A stretch of DNA of 64,000 bases, taken from Actinomycetota bacterium. Lineage in GTDB: Bacteria > Actinomycetota > Acidimicrobiia > Acidimicrobiales > Iamiaceae. Positions within the stretch are counted from its first letter, which is position 1, and every line of letters starts with the position of its first letter. Positions 20,191 to 29,389 of this stretch are shown one piece after another. A program made the translations under genes and the position numbers. The notes beneath the pieces were generated by a model. It was given only the letters and a program-made list of their open reading frames with translations, was not told the DNA's origin and made no database searches. The stretch is taken from NCBI GenBank assembly GCA_016185275.1, contig JACPNX010000024.1, forward strand, positions 37,974 through 101,973, in the 5' to 3' direction.

Positions 20191-21497
20191 CCGCCACCCG
20201 CGGCCGGCCGCGTGGTCACCGGCGCCGTGCCGCCCGGCTGCGTGCTGCCCGGCGGCGCGGTGCCCGGCGGAGCGCCGCCGGGGGGTGACGGCGCCCGGCC
20301 CGGCACGTCGGCGTCGATGACCTTCTGCACCGCGGTGGCGAGCACGTCGGCGCCGAAGAGGCTGAGGTGCACGCCGTCACCCTGGCGGGCCAAGGCCTGG
20401 CCGCCCTTGCCGTCGGGCAGGTAGGCGGTGTAACCGCCGCCGGCGGGCGACAGGACGGGACGGCTGTCCACGAAGCGCACGAACGGCCGCTTCTTCGCCT
20501 CGTCGGCATAGATGCCGTCGAGCACGCCCTGGCGACGGTCGAAGCTGCTCGAGCGCATCCGGGGCGTTCCCACCCACACGACGAGACGTCCATCGGACCC
20601 GAGCTGGTCCATGATCAGACCGACGCGGCGCCGGTACTCCGTCTGCCACGCGCCATCGTCGACGTCGTAGGACTTGCCGTCCACCTCCATCCGCTGGGCG
20701 TCGTTGGCGCCGAAGATCACCACGACCACCTCCGGCCGGGTCGGCAGGATCTTCTCGGCGAGGTAGCCGGGCCAGTCGAAGTAGTCGGGCCGGGTGAGGC
20801 CGGTGGAGACGTGGTACTCGCTGCGGGCGGCGTAGGCCTTCGTGTCGTTCAGCTTGGTCACCAGCGAGGCGCCCAGCTCCTGGGCCATCGAGTCGCCGCC
20901 GATCCACACGCGCAACGGCTGCGAGCTCGTCGGGCGGCGCAGCCGCAGGCCGGCCGGAACCGTGCCGGGCGAGGCACCGCCACCGCCACCGCCACCGCCG
21001 CCCGAGCCCGAGCCGGGTCGAGCGCCGGGACCCGGGGTCGATCCCGGGGCGGACCCCGAGCCGGAGCCGCGGCGCGACGGCGCGCTGGTGGGCACCACGA
21101 ACTCGCCCGAGCCGTTGCCCACGCTCGTGTCCTTGCCGGCGACCTCCTGGATCCACCTGCGGGGCCGGTCGAGACCGGTGGTCCGGCTCGTCCAGCGGAT
21201 CGGTGCCACCAGGGCGCGGGCGACGTCGCGCTTCCACCCGAACGGCTGGCGGTTGGCCAGGCCCGACAGCGAGTCGGCGTTGAGCACCGCGCCGAGCGCG
21301 AACGAGACGAGTCCCACGAGCGCGACGTGGCCCGCACGCATCGGCCTGGCGCCGGCGTCGCGGTGGTAGCGCAAGGTCCGCGGCCGCCCGTGACGGTTCG
21401 TCCGCGCCGGTGCCGCCTCGTCGGCGGCGGCGCGACCGGCGCGTTCAGGCCGGCGAGCAGGAGGCGGCGGAGGCGTCGGAGGCACGGTGCGGGTCAC
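20187..21497 (-). CDS. membrane-anchored SGNH hydrolase-like protein (DUF459 type)
   Basis: Probably transfers or removes acyl groups on a cell-surface glycan together with the MBOAT protein encoded just upstream. 436 residues. It has a basic cytoplasmic start, one helix near residues 54-76 (V-A-L-V-G-L-V-S-F-A-L-G), a Gly/Ser/Pro-rich linker (about 140-185), then the SGNH fold. The nucleophile Ser is in WIGGDSMAQEL, block III is FGANDAQRM, and the Asp-His pair is in GDGVHLSLFG. The C-terminal 40 residues are Pro/Gly/Thr-rich. GTG start 21497, six bases after the MBOAT stop. Confidence 0.85.
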   Translation of the reverse strand: MTRTVPPTPPPPPARRPERAGRAAADEAAPARTNRHGRPRTLRYHRDAGARPMRAGHVALVGLVSFALGAVLNADSLSGLANRQPFGWKRDVARALVAPIRWTSRTTGLDRPRRWIQEVAGKDTSVGNGSGEFVVPTSAPSRRGSGSGSAPGSTPGPGARPGSGSGGGGGGGGGASPGTVPAGLRLRRPTSSQPLRVWIGGDSMAQELGASLVTKLNDTKAYAARSEYHVSTGLTRPDYFDWPGYLAEKILPTRPEVVVVIFGANDAQRMEVDGKSYDVDDGAWQTEYRRRVGLIMDQLGSDGRLVVWVGTPRMRSSSFDRRQGVLDGIYADEAKKRPFVRFVDSRPVLSPAGGGYTAYLPDGKGGQALARQGDGVHLSLFGADVLATAVQKVIDADVPGRAPSPPGGAPPGTAPPGSTQPGGTAPVTTRPAAGGG

Positions 21498-21503
21498 GGT
21501 GGT

Positions 21504-22922
21504 TCAGAACTGGAAGTAGATGAACGGGGCGACGCCGGTGGGCCCGAGCGCGTCGATGACGAGGAACCCGAGCGCCAGCGTCACTCCCTGCACGACGGGT
21601 CCGGTCCGCGAGAACAGCACCTGGCCGCGCTCGACCAGTGTGCTCGGCACGAACTGGGCCGCAATCATCGCCACGATGGTGAACACGACCATCGGCTTGA
21701 CGAGCGTGCCGACCCCCCAGCCCGTCGCCAGCCGGCCGAGGACCTGCCACGCCAGGCCGAAGCTCTCGGCCCGGAAGAAGATCCACGCGAAGCACACGAT
21801 GTGGAACGTCACGAGCCAGCGCCGGACGGGCGTCCATCGGGTCGCGACCACACCCCGCCTCGCCTGCCACTGGTCGAACCGGCGCTCGACCACCATGGCG
21901 CCGCCATGGATCGCACCCCAGGCCACGAAGGTCCACGCCGCACCGTGCCACAACCCGCCGAGGAGCATGGTGAGGAACACGTTGCGCTCCATGCGCCGCT
22001 CGCCGCCACGGTTGCCGCCGAGGGGGATGTACAGGTAGTCGCGCAGCCAGAACGACAGCGTCATGTGCCACCGCCGCCAGAAGTCCTGGATCGACCGGGC
22101 GGTGTAGGGAGCGTCGAAGTTCTGCGGGAACCGCAGGCCGAGGAGCAGCGCGGCACCGATGGCGATGTCGGTGTAGCCGCTGAAGTCGGCGTAGATCTGG
22201 ATCGCGTAGCCGTAGACGCCGGCCAGCACCTCGAGGTTCTTGTACTGGCCCGGGTTCCGGAAGACCTGGTCGACGACGGCCGAGGAGATGAAGCTCGAGA
22301 CCACGACCTTCTTGAAGAGGCCGGCGAAGATGAGCCGGAAGGCGAGTGCGGCATCGATGCGGCGCGGATCGGCCTTGCCCTGCAACTGGGGCAGCAGCTC
22401 GCGGGCCCGGACGATGGGTCCGGCGACGAGGTGCGGGAAGAACGACAGGTAGACGGCGAAGTCGAGGAACGGCGCCGGTTCCGTGTCGCCCCGGTAGGTG
22501 TCGATCACGTAGCTGAGCGCCTGGAACGTGTAGAAGCTGATCCCGATCGGCAGGATCACCTGTAACAGCGGCGGGTTGACGCTGAGACCGACGCGTGAGA
22601 AGCCGCCCGCCACGGACGTGACGAAGAAGCCGTAGTACTTGAAGAAGCCGAGGGCGCCCAGGTTGGCCACGACCGCGCTGAACAGGATCCGCGTGCGCCG
22701 GCCCTCGTGGTCGCCGGCGCGATGGATCCCCCGCGCCGCCGTCCAGTTGACCAGCGTCGACCCGGCGAGCAGGAAGGTGAACCGCCAGTCCCACCAGCCG
22801 TAGAAGGTGTAGCTCGCCGCCAACAGGAAGAGCCGCCAGCGCACCGGGTACGGCCGCAGGAGCCAGCTCCCCAGGAACGCCAGCGCGAAGAAGACGGCGA
22901 ACTCGAAGGTCGGGAACAGCAA
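21504..22922 (-). CDS. MBOAT family O-acyltransferase (AlgI/PatA-like)
   Basis: Polytopic membrane enzyme that moves acyl groups across or onto surface polysaccharide. 472 residues and about ten helices. AlgI-like hallmarks are the YTFYGWWDWRF start, LPIGISFYTFQALSYVIDTYRG, FFPHLVAGPIVRA, DFSGYTDIAIG, FWRRWHMTLSFWLRDYLYIPLGG and the catalytic GLWHGAAWTFVAWG (His). The only start that does not cross an in-frame stop is TTG 22922. Pairing with the SGNH gene downstream mirrors PatA/PatB and AlgI/AlgX-type acetylation modules; the target glycan cannot be told. Confidence 0.92.
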   Translation of the reverse strand: MLFPTFEFAVFFALAFLGSWLLRPYPVRWRLFLLAASYTFYGWWDWRFTFLLAGSTLVNWTAARGIHRAGDHEGRRTRILFSAVVANLGALGFFKYYGFFVTSVAGGFSRVGLSVNPPLLQVILPIGISFYTFQALSYVIDTYRGDTEPAPFLDFAVYLSFFPHLVAGPIVRARELLPQLQGKADPRRIDAALAFRLIFAGLFKKVVVSSFISSAVVDQVFRNPGQYKNLEVLAGVYGYAIQIYADFSGYTDIAIGAALLLGLRFPQNFDAPYTARSIQDFWRRWHMTLSFWLRDYLYIPLGGNRGGERRMERNVFLTMLLGGLWHGAAWTFVAWGAIHGGAMVVERRFDQWQARRGVVATRWTPVRRWLVTFHIVCFAWIFFRAESFGLAWQVLGRLATGWGVGTLVKPMVVFTIVAMIAAQFVPSTLVERGQVLFSRTGPVVQGVTLALGFLVIDALGPTGVAPFIYFQF

Positions 22923-23038
22923 GCGCCGACATCATCGCGCGGCGCCGTGCCCGGTCCGAGGACCGCGCGTCGCCCCACCACCCGACTTCTCGAAGCGTGG
23001 ACCGCAGATGCGCGGACACGCTTCGACGGATCCAGGAG

Positions 23039-23920
23039 TCAGCCGGTCACCGGATCGTGGGCGAAGGGGTTGGCGCCCGCGTTCACGTCCTCGCTGCCGG
23101 GAAACTGCTCGGGCAGCGCCGCCTCCTCGGTGTCGACGAGGTAGTCGTGGTCTCCGGCCGAACCGAGCAGCTCCTCGTCGAGGGCGACGTCCCGGCTGCC
23201 CTGCTCCCCGGCGGAGTCATCCTCGAGCTCGTTGCGGACCACCTCGTCCAGGTCGGCGGCGACGGTGTCCCCGTCGACCAGATCGCCGAGCACACCACCC
23301 GCGTCGGCGCCCTCGGCGCCCTCGCCGAGCGCGACGTCTGCGCGGGCCCAGTCGTCGACCGGCACCTCCGGCTCGCCGCCCGACGCGTCGGCCACCTCGA
23401 CCAGACCCTCGTCGACGAGCTCCTTGACGAGCTGGGACACCTTGAACTCGCCCAACCCGAGCCGGCTGCCGAGCTCGCCGACGGAGCGACCCTCGCCGAT
23501 GGCGACGAGATGCCCCCAACGCGACCGGTCGATCGTGACCTCGTCGACCGGCAGCTCTGCGGTGATCTCGACGCGGCAGCCGAGGTGGGGCACCACGGCT
23601 TCGATCTCGCGCCAGGTGCCGAGCAGCTGCTCCGCGGCGGAGATGACGTCGTCGACGTCCTGCTGCTCGCCGGGCTCGTCGTGGACCTCGCCGGCGCGGA
23701 ACTCGAAGTCCCCTTCGTCCGAGCGGAGCAGCTCGAAGACGACGTCCGGCAGATCCTGGTTGAGCTCGGCCTCGCCGGCCACGAGCCTGCCGTCGACGAG
23801 CCAGAGCTGGCCGGCGCTGCGGCTGCCCACGACGTCGAGACGGCCGCTCTTGGCCGTGGACGCGAGCAGGCGAAGCACGTCGGCTAGTGCGAATGTGTCG
23901 AGGCTGCCCTGCAGGGACAC
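23039..23920 (-). CDS. DUF4388 (PATAN-like) domain protein with acidic tail
   Basis: Unknown function; DUF4388/PATAN domains occur in signalling and gliding/polarity proteins. 293 residues. The N-terminal LQGSLDTFALADVLRLLAST and SGRLDVVGSRSAGQLWLVDG are the domain signature (positions 2-50), with FELLRSDEGDFEF following. The middle (about 150-200) looks like a winged-helix/MarR-like segment, V-G-E-L-G-S-R-L-G-L-G-E-F-K-V-S-Q-L-V-K-E-L-V-D-E-G-L-V. The last 90 residues are very acidic. GTG 23920 is chosen for its strong AGGGGAGGG ribosome binding site; the frame is open upstream. Confidence 0.8.
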   Translation of the reverse strand: MSLQGSLDTFALADVLRLLASTAKSGRLDVVGSRSAGQLWLVDGRLVAGEAELNQDLPDVVFELLRSDEGDFEFRAGEVHDEPGEQQDVDDVISAAEQLLGTWREIEAVVPHLGCRVEITAELPVDEVTIDRSRWGHLVAIGEGRSVGELGSRLGLGEFKVSQLVKELVDEGLVEVADASGGEPEVPVDDWARADVALGEGAEGADAGGVLGDLVDGDTVAADLDEVVRNELEDDSAGEQGSRDVALDEELLGSAGDHDYLVDTEEAALPEQFPGSEDVNAGANPFAHDPVTG

Positions 23921-24009
23921 GTGGCCCTCCCCTGGTCGTGCGGGACCGGTACCAATCGGCAAAAGGGCTCGGACCTTGAGCGCCGCGGGTCCCTCGCGGG
24001 CGGGCCGGC

Positions 24010-24843
24010 TCATGCCTCGGCCTTCCGGCGGCTGAGCTCGGCGACCGCGACTGCGGACATCACTTCGACCGGAGGGTCCTCCCCGGTCCAGCGCCGGAAG
24101 GCGTGGGCCGCCTGGTGGATGAGCATGCCGAGACCGTTGACCGCCACGGCTCCACGATCGCGCGCGGCAGCGAGCAATGGCGTGAGCGCAGGCTCGTAGA
24201 CGATGTCGACGACGAGCTGCCCGGGGCCGAGGAGCTCCGCATCGAGCGGCAGGCGGGCGTCTCCGGACATCCCCACCGGCGTCGCGTTCACGACGAGATC
24301 GGCGGAGGCGACGTCCTCGACCCGACCGGCGCGGCCGCGCTCGCCGGCCAGCGCCGCGGCGGCCTCGGCCCGGGCCTGCGTGCGGTTCACCACCGTCACG
24401 TCCGCGCCCGCACGGGCCAGGGCTCGCACCACCGCGCGCCCGGCGCCCCCGGCGCCGAGCACGACGACGCGCTTGGCCTCGGGGTCGAAGCCCTCGTCCT
24501 CCCGGAGGAAGTCCAGGAACCCTTCGCCGTCGGTGTTGTCGCCGACCAGCGCGAGGTCGCGCCACCACACGCAGTTCACCGCGCCCAGGGCGGCCGCAGC
24601 CGGGGTGAGGTCGTCCACGAGACCGACGACCGGCTCCTTGTGCGGCATGGTCACCGAGAGGCCACCGAGGTGGGCCTCGCGCATGAGCCCGACGGCGTCG
24701 GCGGCACGGCCGGGCGGCACGGACACCGCGACGTAGCGCCAGTCGAGACCGAGCGCGGCGAACGCCGCGTTGTGGACGGCGGGCGACAGTGAATGCTCGA
24801 CCGGGTGGCCGACGACCGCGGCGTACCGGGTCCGGCCGGTCAT
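24010..24843 (-). CDS. aroE: shikimate 5-dehydrogenase
   Basis: NADP-dependent reduction of dehydroshikimate. 277 residues. The shikimate-binding HPVEHSLSPAVHNAAF is near residue 13, VTMPHKEPV carries the catalytic Lys, NTDGEGF the Asp, VVVLGAGGAGRAVV the dinucleotide motif, VNRTQARAEAAAA the NADP-specificity loop, and GLGMLIHQAAHAF the C-terminal helix. Start at ATG 24843 (ATGA overlap with the mltG stop); an in-frame ATG two codons earlier (24849) is also possible. Confidence 0.95.
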   Translation of the reverse strand: MTGRTRYAAVVGHPVEHSLSPAVHNAAFAALGLDWRYVAVSVPPGRAADAVGLMREAHLGGLSVTMPHKEPVVGLVDDLTPAAAALGAVNCVWWRDLALVGDNTDGEGFLDFLREDEGFDPEAKRVVVLGAGGAGRAVVRALARAGADVTVVNRTQARAEAAAALAGERGRAGRVEDVASADLVVNATPVGMSGDARLPLDAELLGPGQLVVDIVYEPALTPLLAAARDRGAVAVNGLGMLIHQAAHAFRRWTGEDPPVEVMSAVAVAELSRRKAEA

Positions 24844-26015
24844 CCGCATCCGAGCTTCTTCGCCTCGCAGGCCTGCTTGAGGCGCAGGAACTCGTCGTAG
24901 GAAGCGGTGAACACGTGCCGGCCGGGTGCTTCGAGCACGTAGTACTTCCAGGGGCCGTCGGCGGGTCGCAGCGCCGCTCGGAGCGCGTACTCCCCCGGCG
25001 CGCCGATCGGCGTGGGCGGCAGGCCGGCGCGGCGGCGCGTGTTGTACGGCGAGTCGGACGCGAAGTCGATCGGCTTGCCGGTGCGCTCGGCGAGATACTT
25101 CGACGTCGCGTCGATTCCCAGCGGTTCGCCGTCGCGCAGGCGGTTGTAGATCACCCGGGCGATCCGTGGCGCCTCCTCGGCGCTGCCTGCCTCGGCCTGC
25201 ACCAGCGACGCCACGATGAGGACCTGGTAGGTGGACAGCTTCGGAACCCCGGCGCCCTGCACGCCCTGGTCGCCGCCGGTCTGCTGGAGCTCGGCGACCA
25301 TCTGCTGGGCCATGCGGTTCACGAGGGTGGCCGGGGTGGTCCCGTCGCCGAGCTCGTAGGTGGAGGGGAACAGGAGGCCTTCCAGGTCGGTCGTCCCCTC
25401 CGGCGCGATGGGAGACCGCACGGTGCCGTCGCTCAGCGCGGCACTCACGTCCGCGGCGGAGAACTGCCGGACCTTCTTCGCGAGCTGCGCCTGGATCTGC
25501 TCGAGCGTCAGACCCTCGGGGATGGTCACCTTGGACACGCGGGGCGGCGCGGGGCCCGTGCGCACGACGGCGAGCGCCTCGGCGAACGAGGAGCTGCGGC
25601 GGAACCGGTAGGAGCCCGCCTCGACCGACACGTCCTTCGAGCGCACCCAGAACCGGAACAACGTGGCGCTGCGGATCACACCCGCGTCGGCCAGCACCGA
25701 ACCGAGCCCGTTGACCGACGTACCCGCCGGGACCTCGACGGTCACGGTGCCTCCCGGAGGGCCGGGCGGGTCGACCCGGCCGGCGTACCACGAACGGGCG
25801 GTGACGCCGACGATCACCATGACGGCGGCGGCGACGCCCATCACCACCGCGACCTTCGCCGTGCTGCGCCGGTGCGGCGGCAGCTCGACGAAGTCCTCGC
25901 CGACGTCGTCGAGACGGCGGGCGGGTCGGGTGCGCCGGGTGCGCCGGCCCGGCCGCCCCTCCGTGGGCGCACGGAGGCCGCGGCGGTCCGCGTCCTGGTC
26001 GAGGTGTTCGGTCAC
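24840..26015 (-). CDS. mltG: endolytic murein transglycosylase (YceG family)
   Basis: Inner-membrane lytic transglycosylase that ends nascent peptidoglycan strands. About 391 residues: a basic cytoplasmic N terminus, one helix near residues 54-74 (V-A-V-V-M-G-V-A-A-A-V-M-V-I-V-G-V), a LysM-like segment VEVPAGTSVNGLGSVLADAG, then the catalytic YceG domain. The active-site region reads LIVASLVQAEAGSAEEAPRIARVIYNRL (key: Q-A-E where many homologues have E-K-E), with SPYNTRRRAGLPPTPIG following. GTG 26015 overlaps the ruvX stop (GTGA); a further GTG at 26036 is in frame. Confidence 0.93.
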   Translation of the reverse strand: MTEHLDQDADRRGLRAPTEGRPGRRTRRTRPARRLDDVGEDFVELPPHRRSTAKVAVVMGVAAAVMVIVGVTARSWYAGRVDPPGPPGGTVTVEVPAGTSVNGLGSVLADAGVIRSATLFRFWVRSKDVSVEAGSYRFRRSSSFAEALAVVRTGPAPPRVSKVTIPEGLTLEQIQAQLAKKVRQFSAADVSAALSDGTVRSPIAPEGTTDLEGLLFPSTYELGDGTTPATLVNRMAQQMVAELQQTGGDQGVQGAGVPKLSTYQVLIVASLVQAEAGSAEEAPRIARVIYNRLRDGEPLGIDATSKYLAERTGKPIDFASDSPYNTRRRAGLPPTPIGAPGEYALRAALRPADGPWKYYVLEAPGRHVFTASYDEFLRLKQACEAKKLGCG

Positions 26016-26497
26016 GGGCGTCTCCGGTCGAGCCACGCCTGGAGCAGCAGGGCGGCGGCGGCCCGATCGACCACCTTACGGCGCCGGCGGCCGCCCATCC
26101 CGGACTCGGCGAGGCGCCGGTGGGCCTCCACCGTCGTGAGCCGCTCGTCGGCCAGCTCGACGGGGATGCCACCACCGCGGTCGCGCAGGACCGCGGCCAG
26201 CTCGGTCGCTTCGGCGCGCGCGGCCGCCGCCGCCGGACCGTCGGCTCCGTCGAGCGAGCGCGGCAGGCCGACGACCACGACGACCGCCTCCTCCTCGGCG
26301 GCCAGCGCGGCGATGCGGTGGTGGTCCGTGGATCGATCCCCGCTGCGCTCGATGACGGTCAGCGGGGTGGCCAGCCGCCGGCCCGCGTCGCTGACGGCCA
26401 CGCCGATGCGGCGCGACCCGAGATCGAGGCCCAGCACCCGTCCCTCCGGTTCGGCGGCCACGGCCGGGAGATCACGGTCGTCGGCGCCTGCGGTCAC
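26012..26497 (-). CDS. ruvX: Holliday junction resolvase-like protein, pre-16S rRNA nuclease
   Basis: YqgF/RuvX family, RNase H fold, implicated in 16S rRNA 5' end processing. 161 residues including a 20-residue N-terminal lead. The first acidic motif is VLGLDLGSRRIGVAVSDAG, the central strand is VVVVVGLPRSLDGADGPAAA, and the last motif is DERLTTVEAHRRL, followed by V-V-D-R-A-A-A-A-L-L-L-Q. GTG 26497 overlaps the alaS stop, and its own stop overlaps mltG. The alaS-ruvX-mltG-aroE order is a widely conserved actinobacterial arrangement. Confidence 0.94.
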   Translation of the reverse strand: MTAGADDRDLPAVAAEPEGRVLGLDLGSRRIGVAVSDAGRRLATPLTVIERSGDRSTDHHRIAALAAEEEAVVVVVGLPRSLDGADGPAAAAARAEATELAAVLRDRGGGIPVELADERLTTVEAHRRLAESGMGGRRRRKVVDRAAAALLLQAWLDRRRP

Positions 26498-29091
26498 GTA
26501 GGGACGCCGGCCGCCGCCCTGGCCGCGTCGAGCGCGGCGTCGAGCCCCGACGGGTCCTTGCCCCCGGCGACGGCGAGGTCGGGCCCCTTGCCGCCGCCGC
26601 CCTTGATGAGCTTGGCCGCGCCGGCGATGAGGTCCCCGGCCGACAGGCCGGCGCCGGGCCGGGTCGCGGCGACCAGCGTGGCACCGCCGCCCTCGGGCGC
26701 ACCGCCGAGCACGACGGCCCGCACCCCCGGCCGGTCCCGCGCCGCGAGCGCCAGGTCGCGCAGCTCGTCGCGCCCGATGCCGTCGACCCGGGCGATGACG
26801 AGCCCGTCGACGGCCGCGCCGGCGAGGTCCCCGGCCCGGCTCGTCGCGACGGCACGGCGCAGGTCCTTCACCTCGTCCTGCAGGGCCTTGATCTCGCGCA
26901 GGCGCTTGCCGATGCCCTCGAGCAGCTCGCCCGGCGGTACGCCCACGAGGGCGGCGGCCGCGGCCACCACCTCCTCTTCGTGGCGGAGCCGCTCGATCGG
27001 CCCGGTCCCGGCCACCGCTTCCAGGCGCCGCAGGTTGGAGCCGATGGACTCCTCCTTGACGATCTTCATGGGGCCGATGTCGCCCATGGCCCGCACATGG
27101 GTACCGCCGCACAGCTCGACGGAGTGCCGGCCCGCCTCGAGCACGCGCACGACGTCGCCGTACTTCTCCCCGAAGAACGCGATCGCGCCGATGGCGGTGG
27201 CCTGCTCCTTGGTGGTCTCGTAGTGGCGCACCGGCGCGTTGTCGAGGATCTCCGCGTTGGCCAGGTCCTCGACGCGACGGATCTCGTCGGCGGTGAGGGG
27301 CTCGTAGTGGCTGAAGTCGAAGCGGAGCCGGTCGGGGGTGACCAGCGAACCCTGCTGCTTGACGTGCGGGCCGAGCACCTCGCGCAGCGCCCAGTGCAGG
27401 ACGTGCGTGCCGGTGTGGTGGCGGCGGATGGCGTCACGCCGGGCGCCGTCGATGGTGGCGGTCGCAGCCTGGCCCGGGTCGATCGCGCCCACGATGCGGG
27501 CGCGGTGGCGGTGCAGGCCCGGCAGGGCGAACACCGTGTCGATCACCTCGGCTCTGCCGGTCTCGGTGGTGATCGCGCCCGTGTCGCCCACCTGGCCGCC
27601 CGACTCGGCGTAGAACGGCGTGCGGTCGAGGAAGATGCTGACCGTCCCGTCGCCGGCCGGCACCACGGCCAGCACCGTGCCCTCGGTCGAGTACTCGGCC
27701 CGGCCGGTGAAGTCGCTGGGGCCGTGGTCGGCGAGGACGCGGGCGAAGGCCTCGGCTTCGTCGCCCACCGCCACCCCGCCCTTGCGGGCGGCCTCCTTGG
27801 CGCGGCGGCGCTGCTCCGCCATCGCCGCTTCGAAGCCGCCCACGTCGACGTGCACGCCGCGGTCTTCGGCGATCTCCTGCGTGACCTCGAACGGGAACCC
27901 GTAGGTGTCGTGCAGCGTGAAGACCACCTGCCCGGCGAGCGTGCCGCCCTCGGGCACACCGGCCAGCTCCGAGTCGAGGATGGCCATGCCGTTGCGCAGG
28001 GTCCGGCGGAACTGGTCCTCTTCACGCTCGAGGACGCCGAGCACGAGGTCGCGGTTCTCGCGGACGACGGGGTACGCGTCACCGTGGCTGTCGGCCACCG
28101 CCTCCGCCATGGGCACGGTCACCGCCTTCTCGACGCCGAGCATGTAGGCGAAGCGGATGGCCCGCCGGATCACGCGGCGCAGCACGTAGCCCCGATCCTC
28201 GTTGGAGGGCACGACGCCGTCCGCGATGAGGAACGTCATCGTGCGGGCGTGATCGGCGATCAGGCGCAGGGCCACGTCGGAGGGCTCGGCCGCGCCGATC
28301 CGGGTGCCGGTGACCTCCTGGGCGCGCTCGACGAGCCCGGCCACCGTGTCGGCCGCGTACAGCGAGGGGCTGCCGGCGAGCACGCCGAGGATGCGCTCGA
28401 GGCCGGCGCCGGTGTCGACGTTGCGGCGGGGCAGGTCGGTCAGCCGGCCGTCGGCGCCGCGGAAGTACTGGGTGAACACGAGGTTCCAGAACTCGACGTA
28501 GCGGTCCTCCGCCGCAGGGTTCGCGGGGCCGCCCTCGGGTCCGAGCTCCGGACCGAAGTCCCAGAAGATCTCCGACGACGGCCCGCACGGACCGGTCTCC
28601 CCCATCTCCCAGAAGTTGGCCTTGTCCAGGCGCTGGATGCGCTGGCGCGGGAACCCGACCGCATCGGCCCAGATCTCCTCGGCCTCGTCATCGGAGGTGT
28701 GGACCGTGACCCACATGCGGTCGCCGTCGAGACCGAGCACGTCGGTGACGAGCTCCCACGCCCACGGGATGGCCTCGGCCTTGAAGTAGTCGCCGAAGCT
28801 GAAGTTGCCGAGCATCTCGAAGAACGACAGGTGGCGCGCCGACCGGCCGATCGCGTCGAGGTCGTTGTGCTTTCCGCCGGCGCGCACGCAGCGCTGCACC
28901 GACGATGCCCGGGGCGGGTCGTACGGCGCCCGCTCCTCGCCGAGGAAGTACGGGACGAACGGCATCATCCCCGAGTTGGTGAACATGGGCGCCGACGGGT
29001 GGTGCGGGATGAGCGACGCCGACGGCACGTCCGTGTGGGCCCGCGCCACGAAGAAATCGGTCCAGGCCCGGCGCAGCTCGTCGGCTCTCAT
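26494..29091 (-). CDS. alaS: alanyl-tRNA synthetase
   Basis: Charges tRNA-Ala. 865 residues. Class II catalytic core with FTNSGMMPFVPYFLGEE, SVQRCVRAGGKHNDLD and FFEMLGNFSFGDYFK; editing domain with the zinc ligands HTGTHVLHWAL (H-x-x-x-H) and VELCGGTHV (Cys, His); C-terminal oligomerisation/DHHA1 region GGKGPDLAVAGGKD. ATG 29091 gives the standard N terminus MRADELRRAWTDFF; the frame is open upstream without family similarity. Confidence 0.98.
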   Translation of the reverse strand: MRADELRRAWTDFFVARAHTDVPSASLIPHHPSAPMFTNSGMMPFVPYFLGEERAPYDPPRASSVQRCVRAGGKHNDLDAIGRSARHLSFFEMLGNFSFGDYFKAEAIPWAWELVTDVLGLDGDRMWVTVHTSDDEAEEIWADAVGFPRQRIQRLDKANFWEMGETGPCGPSSEIFWDFGPELGPEGGPANPAAEDRYVEFWNLVFTQYFRGADGRLTDLPRRNVDTGAGLERILGVLAGSPSLYAADTVAGLVERAQEVTGTRIGAAEPSDVALRLIADHARTMTFLIADGVVPSNEDRGYVLRRVIRRAIRFAYMLGVEKAVTVPMAEAVADSHGDAYPVVRENRDLVLGVLEREEDQFRRTLRNGMAILDSELAGVPEGGTLAGQVVFTLHDTYGFPFEVTQEIAEDRGVHVDVGGFEAAMAEQRRRAKEAARKGGVAVGDEAEAFARVLADHGPSDFTGRAEYSTEGTVLAVVPAGDGTVSIFLDRTPFYAESGGQVGDTGAITTETGRAEVIDTVFALPGLHRHRARIVGAIDPGQAATATIDGARRDAIRRHHTGTHVLHWALREVLGPHVKQQGSLVTPDRLRFDFSHYEPLTADEIRRVEDLANAEILDNAPVRHYETTKEQATAIGAIAFFGEKYGDVVRVLEAGRHSVELCGGTHVRAMGDIGPMKIVKEESIGSNLRRLEAVAGTGPIERLRHEEEVVAAAAALVGVPPGELLEGIGKRLREIKALQDEVKDLRRAVATSRAGDLAGAAVDGLVIARVDGIGRDELRDLALAARDRPGVRAVVLGGAPEGGGATLVAATRPGAGLSAGDLIAGAAKLIKGGGGKGPDLAVAGGKDPSGLDAALDAARAAAGVPT

Positions 29092-29152
29092 AGGTTCCGG
29101 CAGCCTACCGGCGGCCTCGTCGAGGCCCCGAGGAGGTTCCCGCCGGAGCGGT

Positions 29153-29389
29153 TCAGCGGTCCCGCATGCCGGCCCGCAACTCGGCCTCGCGCGCCCGCAT
29201 GGCGTCGCGTCCCTCCACCGCCGCCGCCCGCACATCGGCAACCGTCCGGCGCACCGTGGTCCCGACGCCAGCGGCCACCTGCTCCGGCAGCAGCCGCCGG
29301 GCAGCGCGCTTGACCCGGCGCTGGACCCACATCGACGAGCCCAGCCCCACCGCGGCCCCGGTCGTGAACCACACCGTTCGCTTCAGCAT
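29153..29389 (-). CDS. small basic membrane-associated protein, unknown function
   Basis: 78 residues. The start M-L-K-R-T-V-W-F-T-T-G-A-A-V-G-L-G-S-S-M-W can form one membrane-inserting helix, followed by a strongly basic helix rich in Arg (V-Q-R-R-V-K-R-A-A-R-R) and an amphipathic tail. The ATG overlaps the stop of the preceding DUF948-like gene (TGATG), so the two are co-translated. A small two-gene pair in this position between rarA and alaS is common in actinobacteria, which supports it being real. Not assigned to a named family. Confidence 0.7.
   Translation of the reverse strand: MLKRTVWFTTGAAVGLGSSMWVQRRVKRAARRLLPEQVAAGVGTTVRRTVADVRAAAVEGRDAMRAREAELRAGMRDR

Noticed and set aside
16708..20424. 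1238-residue plus-strand open frame
   Set aside because: Antisense shadow of aroB, aroK, aroC, pilD and the SGNH gene; low-complexity His/Arg/Gly-rich translation with no domains. Similar long antisense frames (3821-6751, 33197-36013, 46889-49312) were rejected for the same reason.
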